From: Betaproteobacteria bacterium
GTDB taxonomy: Bacteria; Pseudomonadota; Gammaproteobacteria; Burkholderiales; Burkholderiaceae
NCBI GenBank assembly: GCA_018969885.1
Contig: JAGWXN010000047.1
Span: 1-15,468 of the forward strand
Direction of reading: 5' to 3'
DNA length: 15,468 bases
Shown: in pieces, positions 1 through 7,530 of the stretch
How positions within the stretch are numbered: the first letter of the stretch is position 1
Layout of the letters: each line of letters opens with the position of its first letter
Made by a program: the position numbers and the translations under genes
The notes under the pieces: generated by a model
Databases searched by the model: none
Told to the model about the DNA's origin: nothing
Seen by the model: only the letters and a program-made list of their open reading frames with translations

Positions 1-441
1 GCCTGCCCGCTCCTGATCGATCCGTCCGGATTTTGGCTGCGCCCGGAGGGTCGATATCTGATTACGGGCAGCCCCCCGATCGATGATGCCGATGATCTGC
101 CGCTCGAACCCGATTGGCGCGAACTCGACGAGGAGCGTTGGGCGCAGCTCGCCCATCGCATTCCTGCGCTCGAGGCAATGCGAATCGAACGCGCCTGGGC
201 CGGCTACTATGAGATGAACCTGTTCGACCATAACGCGGTGATCGGTCCGCATCCCGAGGTTGCCAATTTCTGGATGATCAGCGGCTTTTCCGGTCACGGC
301 ATGCAGCATGCGCCGGGGGCGGGGCTCGCGTTGAGCGAATGGCTGCTTGATGGGGCGCCGTCAACCATCGACGTACGCCCACTTTCCTATGCGCGTATTG
401 CGCGCGGCGAACGCCTGCCGGAACTCAACGTGATCGGCTGA
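1..441 (+). CDS. FAD-dependent oxidoreductase, C-terminal part (DAO / FOXRED1-like), 5' end outside window
   Basis: The reading frame is open from base 1 and stops at TGA 439-441, giving the last 146 residues of a DAO-superfamily flavoenzyme. These enzymes oxidise amino or imino acids, passing electrons through FAD. The visible part has the substrate-domain segment GYYEMNLFDHNAVIGPHP, then the C-terminal FAD-binding strand-helix GFSGHGMQHAPGAGLALSE, and ends ELNVIG. This arrangement is, from memory, very like the C-terminus of FOXRED1-type proteins. The N-terminal GxGxxG Rossmann motif lies outside the window, so the full length cannot be judged. The gene converges on the ALDH7-type dehydrogenase with only 10 nt between the stop codons. 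A nearby ketimine reductase and ALDH7 make a pipecolate or other cyclic imino acid a reasonable substrate, but this is inference. The family call is secure and the substrate is not. Confidence 0.88.
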   Translation, partial: ACPLLIDPSGFWLRPEGRYLITGSPPIDDADDLPLEPDWRELDEERWAQLAHRIPALEAMRIERAWAGYYEMNLFDHNAVIGPHPEVANFWMISGFSGHGMQHAPGAGLALSEWLLDGAPSTIDVRPLSYARIARGERLPELNVIG

Positions 442-457
442 GGGTGAGCACTCAGCC
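436..457. terminator. Bidirectional hairpin spanning two convergent stop codons
   Basis: GGCTGAG (436-442) and CTCAGCC (451-457) form a perfect 7-bp stem with an 8-nt loop. The stem can be extended by TCG/CGA pairing with one bulged C. It contains the TGA stop codons of both converging genes. There is no T-tract on either side, so it is only a candidate bidirectional transcription end or mRNA 3'-end stabiliser. Confidence 0.4.
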
Positions 458-2011
458 CGAGCCAATATCAAAGACCACGCCCTGTGCCAGCGGCAAGGTG
501 CTGCCGTAGTTGATGGTGTTGGTGGTCCGGCGCATATAGGCTTTCCAGGCGTCAGAGCCTGATTCGCGGCCCCCCCCGGTCTGTTTATCGCCGCCAAAGG
601 CGCCACCAATTTCCGCACCCGAGGTGCCCAGGTTCACATTGGCAATCCCGCAGTCGGAGCCGCCCGCACTCAGAAAGCGTTCAGCTTCCTGCAGGTCGCG
701 CGTGAAGATCGACGACGACAGGCCCTGGGGGACATCGTTGTTCAACGCAATCGCTTCGTCGATTGAGTCATAGCCGATGGCGTAGAGGATCGGGGCAAAG
801 GTTTCTTCCCGCACCACGTCGGTGTGGGCAGGCATCCGGACGAGCGCAGGCTCGGCATACCAGGCTTGCGGGAAGCGATCGGCAAGGCGACGCTCGCCAC
901 CGGTTACCGTCGCGCCTTCCGAGCGCGCGCGCGCGAGCGCCGATTGCATCGCCTCGAACGCCTGGCCGTCCACCAGCGGGCCAACCAGGGTGCCTGGATC
1001 GAACGGGCTGCCAACCGGCAGGCTTCGCCGCGCGCGCTCGAGCGCTTCGAGCAGGCGCTCGCGCACCGAGTGATGCACGATCAGCCGGCGCGTGGTGGTG
1101 CAGCGCTGCCCCGCAGTTCCCCAGGCACCAAACACCAGCCCACGAAGCGCGAGGTCGAGATCGGCCGAGGGCGCAACGATCACGGCGTTGTTGCCGCCGA
1201 GTTCGAGCAGCGACCGGCCCAGCCGCGCCGCCACGCGGGGCGCGAGATCCAGCCCCATGCGGGTGCTGCCGGTTGCCGATACCAGCGCAATCTCGCGATG
1301 CTCAGCGATTGCACGGCCCATCGGGGCGCGGCCCAGACCCACCTGCACCAGGTCAGCCAGCATGGCGCGTTCTGCAGCATCGGCCCCCCGCGTGGCGGCA
1401 TAGCGGCCGCAGGCCAACCCAAACAGCTCGCGCACTGCCAGCGCGGTGAGCGGCGTTTTTTCGGAGGGCTTCCAGATGACCGGATTGCCGCAGACGAGCG
1501 CAAGCGCAGCATTCCAGGACCACACCGCCACCGGAAAATTAAATGCAGTGATCACGCCGACTGGCCCCAGCGGCAGCCACTGCTCCATCATTCGATGAGC
1601 AGGGCGTTCCGAGGCGATCGTGAGTCCGTGCAACTGCCGGGACAAGCCCACCGCAAAGTCGCAGATATCGATCATCTCCTGAACTTCGCCAGCCGCCTCG
1701 CTCGGGATCTTGCCGGCTTCGATGCTCACCAGCGCCGCGAGTGCGGGCTTGTGTTCGCGAAGCACCTCCCCCAAGACCCGGACCAGCTCACCGCGTTGCG
1801 GGGCCGGCACGCCAGCCCAGCGCGCAAAGGCCGAGCGGGCACGCCGGGCAGCTTCATCAACCCAGCCATCTTCCTCAAGCGGCAGCTCGGCCACTAGCGC
1901 GCCATCAATCGGGCTTCGCACTGCAATGACCGTAGCGCCCCGTGCAGGGGGCAGAAGCCGTACGCCCAGTTCATTCAACAACGCCGCGGCGCGGCTCGCA
2001 ATCTCGCTCAT
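452..2011 (-). CDS. amaB: ALDH7-type aldehyde dehydrogenase (alpha-aminoadipic semialdehyde / piperideine-6-carboxylate dehydrogenase)
   Basis: This NAD-dependent aldehyde dehydrogenase probably oxidises 2-aminoadipate 6-semialdehyde (in equilibrium with piperideine-6-carboxylate) to 2-aminoadipate in lysine/pipecolate breakdown. From the ATG at 2011 it has 519 residues. Visible motifs are TAFNFP with Asn158, WKPSEKT with Lys181, LELGGNNA with the general base Glu270, and GQRCTTTRR with the nucleophile Cys304. Arg303 next to the cysteine matches the residue that anchors the substrate in ALDH7A1. The C-terminal stretch from GAEIGGAFGGDKQTGGGRES through SDAWKAYMRRTTNTINYG is an ALDH7 hallmark. 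The frame stays open to an ATG at 2053, but only the 2011 start has a good Shine-Dalgarno (GGAGAG, 5 nt away). It is the last gene of the minus-strand run, 75 nt after the mu-crystallin-like gene. The family call is firm; the gene symbol rests on homology and context. Confidence 0.9.
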   Translation of the reverse strand: MSEIASRAAALLNELGVRLLPPARGATVIAVRSPIDGALVAELPLEEDGWVDEAARRARSAFARWAGVPAPQRGELVRVLGEVLREHKPALAALVSIEAGKIPSEAAGEVQEMIDICDFAVGLSRQLHGLTIASERPAHRMMEQWLPLGPVGVITAFNFPVAVWSWNAALALVCGNPVIWKPSEKTPLTALAVRELFGLACGRYAATRGADAAERAMLADLVQVGLGRAPMGRAIAEHREIALVSATGSTRMGLDLAPRVAARLGRSLLELGGNNAVIVAPSADLDLALRGLVFGAWGTAGQRCTTTRRLIVHHSVRERLLEALERARRSLPVGSPFDPGTLVGPLVDGQAFEAMQSALARARSEGATVTGGERRLADRFPQAWYAEPALVRMPAHTDVVREETFAPILYAIGYDSIDEAIALNNDVPQGLSSSIFTRDLQEAERFLSAGGSDCGIANVNLGTSGAEIGGAFGGDKQTGGGRESGSDAWKAYMRRTTNTINYGSTLPLAQGVVFDIGSG

Positions 2012-2068
2012 GGAGTCTCTCCGTTCAGCCAAGCCAGGGAGTGCGTGAGACATGCAAACAAGGCGCCC

Positions 2069-2084
2069 GGCGCGAAAGCGCGCC
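2069..2084 (-). terminator. Hairpin directly after the ketimine reductase gene (possible attenuator)
   Basis: On the transcribed strand GGCGCG-CTTT-CGCGCC forms a perfect 6-bp GC stem with a 4-nt loop, beginning two bases after the TAG stop. It is followed by a weakly T-rich stretch (CTTGTTTG) rather than a true T-tract. It may reduce read-through into the downstream ALDH gene. No separate promoter for that gene was recognised in the 75-nt gap. Confidence 0.3.
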
Positions 2085-2086
2085 CT

Positions 2087-3022
2087 CTAGCGCGCCTCGC
2101 GTAGCGCCGCCTCGTAGACCAGGCGTGCAGCGACCGCATCCTCGATCGCAAGCCCCAGCGATTTGAAAATAACCGGCCGACCCGCCGGTGGGCGCGCCTT
2201 GCGCCCAAGGAGGATTTCGCCCAGCTCCGCATAAACATGCGCGCCCGATAGAATCACATCACCCGACTCCTTCTCCGCCGCTTCGCGCTGATCGGCGATT
2301 ACCGGGTGTTGCATCACCGCATCATCGAGTTCACGCCAGGTGGGGCGCGGCGCGCCCACCGCCGCAACAAAGGCGTCGGGTTCCAGCCAATGGCCCGCCA
2401 GAATCGGTTCGGCAGCATTGCTCACGGTGCACACGATGGCCGCTCCGCGAACCGCCTGCTCGGCGCTATCGCAGGCGACCCCGCCGATCTCCTGCGCACA
2501 GCGCGCAACATTCTCGGGGTTACGGCTCCAGACGCGCAGCTCTCGCACCCGCCGTACGCGTCGGAGCAGTCGCGCGTGGCTACGCGCCAGCACCCCGCTG
2601 CCAAGCAACGCCACCACGTCGGCGTCGGGCCGGGAGAGCGCATCGGCCGCCACTGCGGTTGCCGCCGCGGTTCGAAGCGCGGTCAGCATGTTGGCCTCCA
2701 TCACAGCCAGCACCTCGCCTGTGTCGGGCGCCATCAGCAGCACCGTGGCAATGAGGGTGGGGCGGCCGCGCGTCGCGTTGTCGGGCACCAGCGTGATCAG
2801 CTTGGTGGCCAGCGCATCACCGATCTGCGCGGGCTTCATGAAGAGGAGGCCCGGCGGCTGCGTGGGATCAAATCCAGTCGACGGGCCGAAGGGCATGACG
2901 CCACGAAGCGGCTGGATCGCCTGCCCTGCCGTAAGCGCCTTCAGCGCCTGGGTAATTCCCTGGATGAGCGCATCGGGGTCGAGCAGACGCTCGACGTCTG
3001 CCTCGGAAATGAGGCGCGCCAT
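2087..3022 (-). CDS. Mu-crystallin / ornithine cyclodeaminase-family NAD(P)H reductase, probable ketimine reductase
   Basis: This 311-residue protein of the OCD/mu-crystallin family would reduce a cyclic ketimine such as 1-piperideine-2-carboxylate or 1-pyrroline-2-carboxylate to pipecolate or proline. An N-terminal dimerisation half carries MKPAQIGDALATKLITLVPDN with the conserved Lys74. It is followed by the Rossmann motif VALLGSGVLARSHA (near 137-150). The C-terminal half has VGAPRPTWRELDD, then EKESGDVILSGA, YAELGE and FKSLGLAIEDAVAA, which match recalled mu-crystallin closely. The position of the catalytic Asp of true ornithine cyclodeaminases (GxD, then P) is Pro225 here (VGAPRP), which argues against ornithine cyclodeaminase. 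The ATG at 3022 lies one base after the stop of the EamA gene (TGA-G-ATG), so translation is probably coupled; upstream in-frame sequence belongs to the EamA gene's other frame. Alanine dehydrogenase is the main alternative activity. Confidence 0.85.
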   Translation of the reverse strand: MARLISEADVERLLDPDALIQGITQALKALTAGQAIQPLRGVMPFGPSTGFDPTQPPGLLFMKPAQIGDALATKLITLVPDNATRGRPTLIATVLLMAPDTGEVLAVMEANMLTALRTAAATAVAADALSRPDADVVALLGSGVLARSHARLLRRVRRVRELRVWSRNPENVARCAQEIGGVACDSAEQAVRGAAIVCTVSNAAEPILAGHWLEPDAFVAAVGAPRPTWRELDDAVMQHPVIADQREAAEKESGDVILSGAHVYAELGEILLGRKARPPAGRPVIFKSLGLAIEDAVAARLVYEAALREAR

Positions 3023-3023
3023 C

Positions 3024-3977
3024 TCAGCCTGCCTGAGTCGGCTGCGCCCGGGGCGGCTGCGCCGACTGTCCCACGCCCACCACGATGCCAAGCGTGACGC
3101 AGACCAGCCCCGCGCCCAGCATCCAGGTAAAGGGTTCATCGAGCCATAACACCGCCGAGGCCGCGGTGATGGCGGGCACCACTGCGGTGAGCATCGGGGC
3201 CCTGACCGGACCAAATACCTGCACCATTTTCATGTAAGCAATTCCGGAAATGATTGCAGCAAAAACACCCTGAAGCAGCGCCTGCAGGCCGATCTCGGAC
3301 CACGCTGCCTGGGCAAGCCCCGAACGGATTGCCCCCGCTCCTGCAAGCGCGAGATAGGGGAGACCGAAAGCCACTGCGGCAAACACCGCGACGGCGATGG
3401 TCGCCTCAACCGGCCCGACCCGCCACCGCCTGCCGAGCGTGGTGAAAATCGCCCAGACGAAGGGCGTGAAGAGATACAGCAGATCGCCGATCCAGACGTT
3501 ACCGCCCTCCCGCGCCGATGTCAGCGCCAACCCTCCCACCATGAGGGCGCCCGTGATGATGAGCCCGAGGCTCAGCAAACGACGCGAATCGGCTCGCTCA
3601 CCATTGACGAGCCACGCAAACAGCGCAGCCCAGAGCGGCAGCAACCCCGGCATGAGCACCGCGCTGTGCGAGGCGGGCGCAAGCGAAAACCCGTGATAGG
3701 CGAGGAGCCCAAAGATCACGCCGCCGGTCATGCCCAGCACGACGGTCTGGTGTGCGGGCACCGGCGACAACCCCAGCCAACCACCGCCTCGCCTGCGTAC
3801 CAGCCACCAGCCCCAGGGCGCCAGCACGACCCCAGACACTGTGAACCGGATCGCGATGACATCCATCGGCAGGAGCGAGCGCGCGGCGAGCGCCCGTGAC
3901 CCAACGATGAATGCGGTCCAGGTGGCCACGGTCACCAGCGTGGCGGCGATGCCCAGCAGAAGATCAGCGCGACGCAC
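3024..3977 (-). CDS. DMT-superfamily EamA transporter
   Basis: This 317-residue integral inner-membrane protein has the two EamA repeats (about residues 8-150 and 160-305) and roughly ten hydrophobic segments, as usual for drug/metabolite transporters. Typical features are the first helix GIAATLVTVATWTAFIVGSRAL, the HGFSLAPASHSAVLMPGLLPLWAALFAWLV block, and the near-terminal MLTAVVPAITAASAVLWLDEPFTW with the signature Glu after LD. Such proteins usually export amino acids or related metabolites; the substrate cannot be read from sequence. The start is GTG at 3977, since the next Met is about 37 residues in and would remove the first helix. No clear ribosome-binding site precedes the GTG. It lies 33 nt after the aldo/keto reductase gene and one base before the ketimine reductase, so it is probably in their operon. 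Confidence 0.87.
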   Translation of the reverse strand: MRRADLLLGIAATLVTVATWTAFIVGSRALAARSLLPMDVIAIRFTVSGVVLAPWGWWLVRRRGGGWLGLSPVPAHQTVVLGMTGGVIFGLLAYHGFSLAPASHSAVLMPGLLPLWAALFAWLVNGERADSRRLLSLGLIITGALMVGGLALTSAREGGNVWIGDLLYLFTPFVWAIFTTLGRRWRVGPVEATIAVAVFAAVAFGLPYLALAGAGAIRSGLAQAAWSEIGLQALLQGVFAAIISGIAYMKMVQVFGPVRAPMLTAVVPAITAASAVLWLDEPFTWMLGAGLVCVTLGIVVGVGQSAQPPRAQPTQAG

Positions 3978-4010
3978 GCTGCGGCCGGCGGCGGCTGACC
4001 GCGTGCCCGA

Positions 4011-4973
4011 TCAGCCTAAGCTCTCCCAGTAGTCGAGCATGCGCTTACGCATTGCAGCGTCCGGAATCCGACCGCGGGCAGCGGCAAGGTTGTCGAGCGC
4101 GTATTCCGGGCGGTCGGTGCCGGGGATGATGACGGTCACTGCTGGATGCCCGAGCAGGAACTTGAGAAAGAACTGCGCCCAGCTGGTGCAGTCGATTTCT
4201 TTGGCAAAATCGGGCAGTTCGCGACCCTTCGCCTTGGCAAACAGCCGGTTGCGACCGAAGGGCAGATTGATGATCACCGCAAGACCGCGCTCCTGGGCAA
4301 GCGGCAGGATGCGCTGTTCGGCCAGGCGATTGTCGAGCGCGTAATCGATCTGGATGAAATCGATTTTTTCGGTTCGCATGATGCGTTCGAACTCGGGATG
4401 CGTACGTTCAAACGAGGTGGTGATACCGGTGTAACGAACCTTGCCCTCTTCACGCAGCCTGCGAATCGTTTTCAGATGCGTGTCGGTGTCGCGTACGTTG
4501 TGTACCTGGAGCAGATCGAACCGCGCCACCCCCAGGTCGGCGAAGGACCGGGTCACCTGATCGATGCCCGCCTGCTCCCCCGTGGTGCTGATTTTGGTTG
4601 CGATGAAGGCGCGCTCACGGATCGGCGGCTCGAGCATTTTCAACACCTCGCCCAGCCGCTTTTCGGCCTGCCCGTAGGTCGGTGCGGTATCGATCATCGC
4701 GCCACCGCCCGCGATCAGCGTACGCATGCTCTCAACAAGCTGCGGGATCTTGGGGTTTTGAGCCTCAATATCAAAAATCACCGCGGTGCCCGAACCGATC
4801 ACCGGGATCATTTCTCCCGATGAAGGGATGGGTCGCTTCAGGACCGGGCCCGTGGCCGCCAACGCGGGTAATGCGGGCCCGAGCAGCGCGGCGCCGGCGA
4901 GCGCGCCCGACTGGCGAAGAAAATCAGCCCGTGTAAGGCCGTTGGAGGCGACGGAGGAAATGACGGTGGACAT
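4011..4973 (-). CDS. Aldo/keto reductase with an N-terminal export-like signal
   Basis: This 320-residue (beta/alpha)8 NAD(P)H-dependent oxidoreductase keeps the full catalytic tetrad: Asp95 and Tyr100 in MIDTAPTYG, Lys127 in FIATK, and His158 in LLQVHN. The first ~40 residues are not part of the usual fold. They read NGLTRADFLRQSG, then a hydrophobic Ala/Leu stretch ending ALPALAA, which resembles a Tat signal with a likely cleavage after AxA. The twin-arginine pair is incomplete (TRADFL instead of RRxFL), so export is uncertain. The ATG at 4973 is chosen because AGGAG lies 6 nt upstream; the frame is open to 5054 but that would overlap the upstream transporter. Substrate is unknown. It sits 43 nt downstream of the MFS gene and 33 nt before the EamA gene, all on the same strand. 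Confidence 0.87.
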   Translation of the reverse strand: MSTVISSVASNGLTRADFLRQSGALAGAALLGPALPALAATGPVLKRPIPSSGEMIPVIGSGTAVIFDIEAQNPKIPQLVESMRTLIAGGGAMIDTAPTYGQAEKRLGEVLKMLEPPIRERAFIATKISTTGEQAGIDQVTRSFADLGVARFDLLQVHNVRDTDTHLKTIRRLREEGKVRYTGITTSFERTHPEFERIMRTEKIDFIQIDYALDNRLAEQRILPLAQERGLAVIINLPFGRNRLFAKAKGRELPDFAKEIDCTSWAQFFLKFLLGHPAVTVIIPGTDRPEYALDNLAAARGRIPDAAMRKRMLDYWESLG

Positions 4974-5016
4974 GCGTTTCTCCTGTGCGGGATCGGAAAA
5001 AGGTGGGGAGCCGTAC

Positions 5017-6327
5017 TTAACTGGCCGGGCCATCATCGCTTCTGCGGCTCGCATGCTCGCGTTGCATGGCGCCGAGTTTGAGCAGCATCACCGCCCACCC
5101 GAGCGCAACCGGTACCGTCAGCCAGGCAACCAGCGAGGCTTCCAGGGCAGCGGCCTGGCGAAGCGCGGTGTAGATCCAGCCGCTTGCCGCGTCAGCGCCC
5201 CGAAACACCGCCGTGTCGATGAAGCTCTTCGATTTATACATCTGCTCGCGCGTCACCACCGTAAAGAGCGTTTCACGCGCCGGATTGGCGAGCGAAAACT
5301 CGGCCGCACGCTTGACTGCCTGAAAACCAATCACGACCGCAAGCACCGGCGCAAGCGCGATCGCGGCAAAGCCTGCAGCGGTCACGATGGCCAACAGGGC
5401 AAGCGCCACGCCGGCGCCAAAGCGCAACATCAGGCGACCAGTGAAGAGCACCTGAACCGCGAGCGTGGTCACGCCCACCGACAGATCGATCAGCGCAAAC
5501 ACCCGCGTTCGCTCGGCTGGGCTGTCAAACGCACCGGCCACGATCGCAGCCTGCTGAAAGTAGAGAAAGGTACTGGTCAGGGATAGCAGGGCCACATGCG
5601 CGCAGATCAGCATCAGATAGCGCGAGCGGAGCACCTCGGTGAGCCCTCCCCACATGCCCCCACCAATCGCCTCATCGGGGCGTTGTGTAGCCGGCTCGTT
5701 CCCCGCCGCAGGCGGCATCGGCGCGCGATCGAGCGCACCCGCGCAGAGCGTGGCCACCTCGAGGAGCAGCACCGAGACCAGAAGCAGGTTGGCAGGACCG
5801 AGCGGCACCGCAAGGAGCGCAGTGATCGAGGGCCCGAGGAGTGCGCCGGCCGTGCCCCCGGCTGCGATGAAGCCAAACAGGCGCCGACCGCGTTCATAGC
5901 CGAACCGTTCCGACATGAAGCCCCAGAACACGGTGACCACAAACAGATTGAACACGCTCACCCAGACGAAGAGCGCACGCGCCACCAGCACCCGGCCCAC
6001 ATCCAGTGTGAGAAGCGCCCAGAACACAAGCAACGTGAGCGCGAAAAACCGGTAGACCCAGGGGATGAAGCGGCGCCGGGGCAAGCGTGCCACCAGTGCG
6101 CCGAAAGCCGGCATGGCAGCCAGCATCACGAAGAAGGTCGCGGTAAAGAGCCACTGCAGATTGGCAAGGCCCGCGGCCACGCCCATTTCGTCGCGTAACG
6201 GTCGCAGAATGTAATAGGCGCAGAGCAGAAAAAAGAAATAGGCAAACGCCCATCCCAGCGCGCGCCCCTCGCCCGGCTCGATTCGACCCAGGCGAGCGAG
6301 GCCCCGCTCAATCAGTGCTCGGTTCAC
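5017..6327 (-). CDS. MFS-fold membrane protein resembling ATP/ADP (NTP/NDP) translocases
   Basis: This is a 436-residue polytopic inner-membrane protein with about twelve hydrophobic segments. The N-terminal sequence FAYFFFLLCAYYILRPLRDE, followed by GLANLQWLFTATFFVML, is characteristic of bacterial proteins annotated as NTP/NDP exchange transporters or MFS relatives of the Tlc ATP/ADP carriers. In free-living bacteria these are usually of unknown substrate and need not exchange nucleotides. A further mark is ERGRRLFGFIAAGGTAGALLGPSI (about residues 144-167). The C-terminal conserved block KRAAEFSLANPARETLFTVVTREQMYKSKSFIDTAVFRGAD is very typical of this group. The start is GTG at 6327 without an obvious Shine-Dalgarno, and the stop is TAA at 5017-5019. 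It is the first gene of the minus-strand run and is divergent from the Bug protein gene across 210 nt. Confidence 0.82.
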   Translation of the reverse strand: MNRALIERGLARLGRIEPGEGRALGWAFAYFFFLLCAYYILRPLRDEMGVAAGLANLQWLFTATFFVMLAAMPAFGALVARLPRRRFIPWVYRFFALTLLVFWALLTLDVGRVLVARALFVWVSVFNLFVVTVFWGFMSERFGYERGRRLFGFIAAGGTAGALLGPSITALLAVPLGPANLLLVSVLLLEVATLCAGALDRAPMPPAAGNEPATQRPDEAIGGGMWGGLTEVLRSRYLMLICAHVALLSLTSTFLYFQQAAIVAGAFDSPAERTRVFALIDLSVGVTTLAVQVLFTGRLMLRFGAGVALALLAIVTAAGFAAIALAPVLAVVIGFQAVKRAAEFSLANPARETLFTVVTREQMYKSKSFIDTAVFRGADAASGWIYTALRQAAALEASLVAWLTVPVALGWAVMLLKLGAMQREHASRRSDDGPAS

Positions 6328-6537
6328 GATTCAGACGGTCTCAGGTGGCGGGCGTGGGCAAGGCGAACGGGTGGGGAATCCGCCGACAGGCAGCCATGGC
6401 TGTCCGCGGCGCGTCGTAGTGTGCCGCAATTCGATCGGCGATGCGATGTCCCTTTCATGATCGCGAGGCGGCAGGCTGTCATGGAGCGGATCGGCTACCA
6501 TCCCTCGACTCATCCACTGACTGCCGTTGAGGTTCCC
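6328..6537. other. Divergent intergenic region
   Basis: These 210 nt separate the divergent MFS and Bug protein genes, so both promoters should lie here. I could not identify a convincing -35/-10 pair, inverted repeat or RNA element. The Bug frame is open upstream to an ATG at 6421, but that part has no signal peptide or homologous domain and is not taken as coding. Confidence 0.5.
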
Positions 6538-7524
6538 ATGACACGCATTCGCCGATCAATCCTTGCCTGCCTTGCGGCCGCCACCACGGCGGGCCTCGTG
6601 CCCGCCATCGCGCATGCGCAGTCGGGCTACCCCGCCAAGCCCATCCGTCTGATCGTTCCCTTCACCGTGGGCGGCGTGACCGACGCAAGCGCACGGCTGG
6701 CCGCCGACCTGATGGGTAAGCGCCTGGGTCAACCGATCAACGTCGAGAACCGGCCAGGGGCCTCGGGCAACATCGGTACAGCCGGCGTCGCCGCCGCCGA
6801 CCCCGACGGCTACACACTGCTCCTGGGCTTCGACGGCACGATGGTGATCAACCCCAACGTCATCAAGTCAGTACCGTTCGACACCCTGAAAGACTTTGCC
6901 TCGATCGGCAAGATTGGTGATGCCAAACTCATTCTGGTGGCCGCCAACACGCTCAAGGCCGACACGCTCAAGGAAGTGATCGAGCTGTCAAAGAAAGAGG
7001 CGAACGGCCTCAGCTACGGCACCTCCGGTGTGGGCAGCACCCCTCACGTCGGTGGCTCGATGCTCAACATCCGAAGCGGCTCAAACCTGGTTCACATCGC
7101 CTACAAGGGCGGCGGCCAGGCCATGATTGACCTGCAGGCTGGCTCCATTCCCCTGGTCTGGACAGCGGTCGCTGGCGCCCTGCCGCTCATTCAATCGGGC
7201 CGGATCAAGCCGATTGCCATTCCGGCGGCAGAGCGTGCCTCGTCGCTACCCAACGTTCCCACTTTCATCGAAAGCGGGCTGAAAGACTTCGTGATCGACT
7301 CCTGGGTAGGATTGCTCGCACCTGCCCGCACCCCGCGTCCCATCATCGACCGTCTGAATGCGGTACTGAACGAAGTGCTCAACGATGCCGACGCCAAGGC
7401 CAGGCTGGACAAGATGGGCATCACCCCCGTGGCCGGAACGCCCGAGCAGTTTCACGCCTCCATGAAGCGCGACCTCGAGCGCTACGCCGAGGTGGTGAAA
7501 GCGGCCAAAATCCAGGCCGACTGA
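6538..7524 (+). CDS. Tripartite tricarboxylate transporter substrate-binding protein (Bug/TctC family)
   Basis: This 328-residue periplasmic binding protein belongs to the Bug family, which presents organic acids or amides to TctAB-type or other permeases. It begins with a Sec signal peptide (MTRIRRSILACLAAATTAGL, cleavage probably after AHA before QSGYP). It continues with the family hallmark YPAKPIRLIVPFTVGGVTDASARLAADLMG and the ligand-loop segment VENRPGASGNIGTAGVAAADPDGYTLL. Later blocks SYGTSGVGSTPHVGG, HIAYKGGGQAMIDLQAG and VDSWVGL-type positions (here IDSWVGLLAPARTPRPIIDRLN) fit as well. The ATG at 6538 gives a clean signal peptide and has a GAGG about 5 nt upstream. No TctA or TctB gene is nearby, as is common in Burkholderiales. 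The BKACE gene follows after 6 nt, so the ligand may be the substrate or precursor of that enzyme (inference). Confidence 0.93.
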   Translation: MTRIRRSILACLAAATTAGLVPAIAHAQSGYPAKPIRLIVPFTVGGVTDASARLAADLMGKRLGQPINVENRPGASGNIGTAGVAAADPDGYTLLLGFDGTMVINPNVIKSVPFDTLKDFASIGKIGDAKLILVAANTLKADTLKEVIELSKKEANGLSYGTSGVGSTPHVGGSMLNIRSGSNLVHIAYKGGGQAMIDLQAGSIPLVWTAVAGALPLIQSGRIKPIAIPAAERASSLPNVPTFIESGLKDFVIDSWVGLLAPARTPRPIIDRLNAVLNEVLNDADAKARLDKMGITPVAGTPEQFHASMKRDLERYAEVVKAAKIQAD

Positions 7525-7530
7525 TCGCTG

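Noticed and set aside
824..1897. Long + strand open frame (357 codons) opposite the ALDH7 gene
   Set aside because: It is antisense to a gene with full ALDH motifs, is rich in Arg/Ala/His/Gln, and shows no recognisable domain. Such frames are expected by chance in GC-rich DNA.
2012..2053. N-terminal extension of the ALDH gene to the ATG at 2053
   Set aside because: No Shine-Dalgarno at 2053, whereas GGAGAG stands 5 nt before the ATG at 2011. The extra 14 residues are not family-like.
2306..3149. Two overlapping + strand open frames (263 and 269 codons) opposite the mu-crystallin-like gene
   Set aside because: Low-complexity Arg/Ser/Ala composition, no domain or ribosome-binding site, and the opposite strand carries clear family motifs.
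4146..5586. + strand open frames (225 and 266 codons) opposite the aldo/keto reductase and MFS genes
   Set aside because: They are shadows of well-supported minus-strand genes, with no homologous features.
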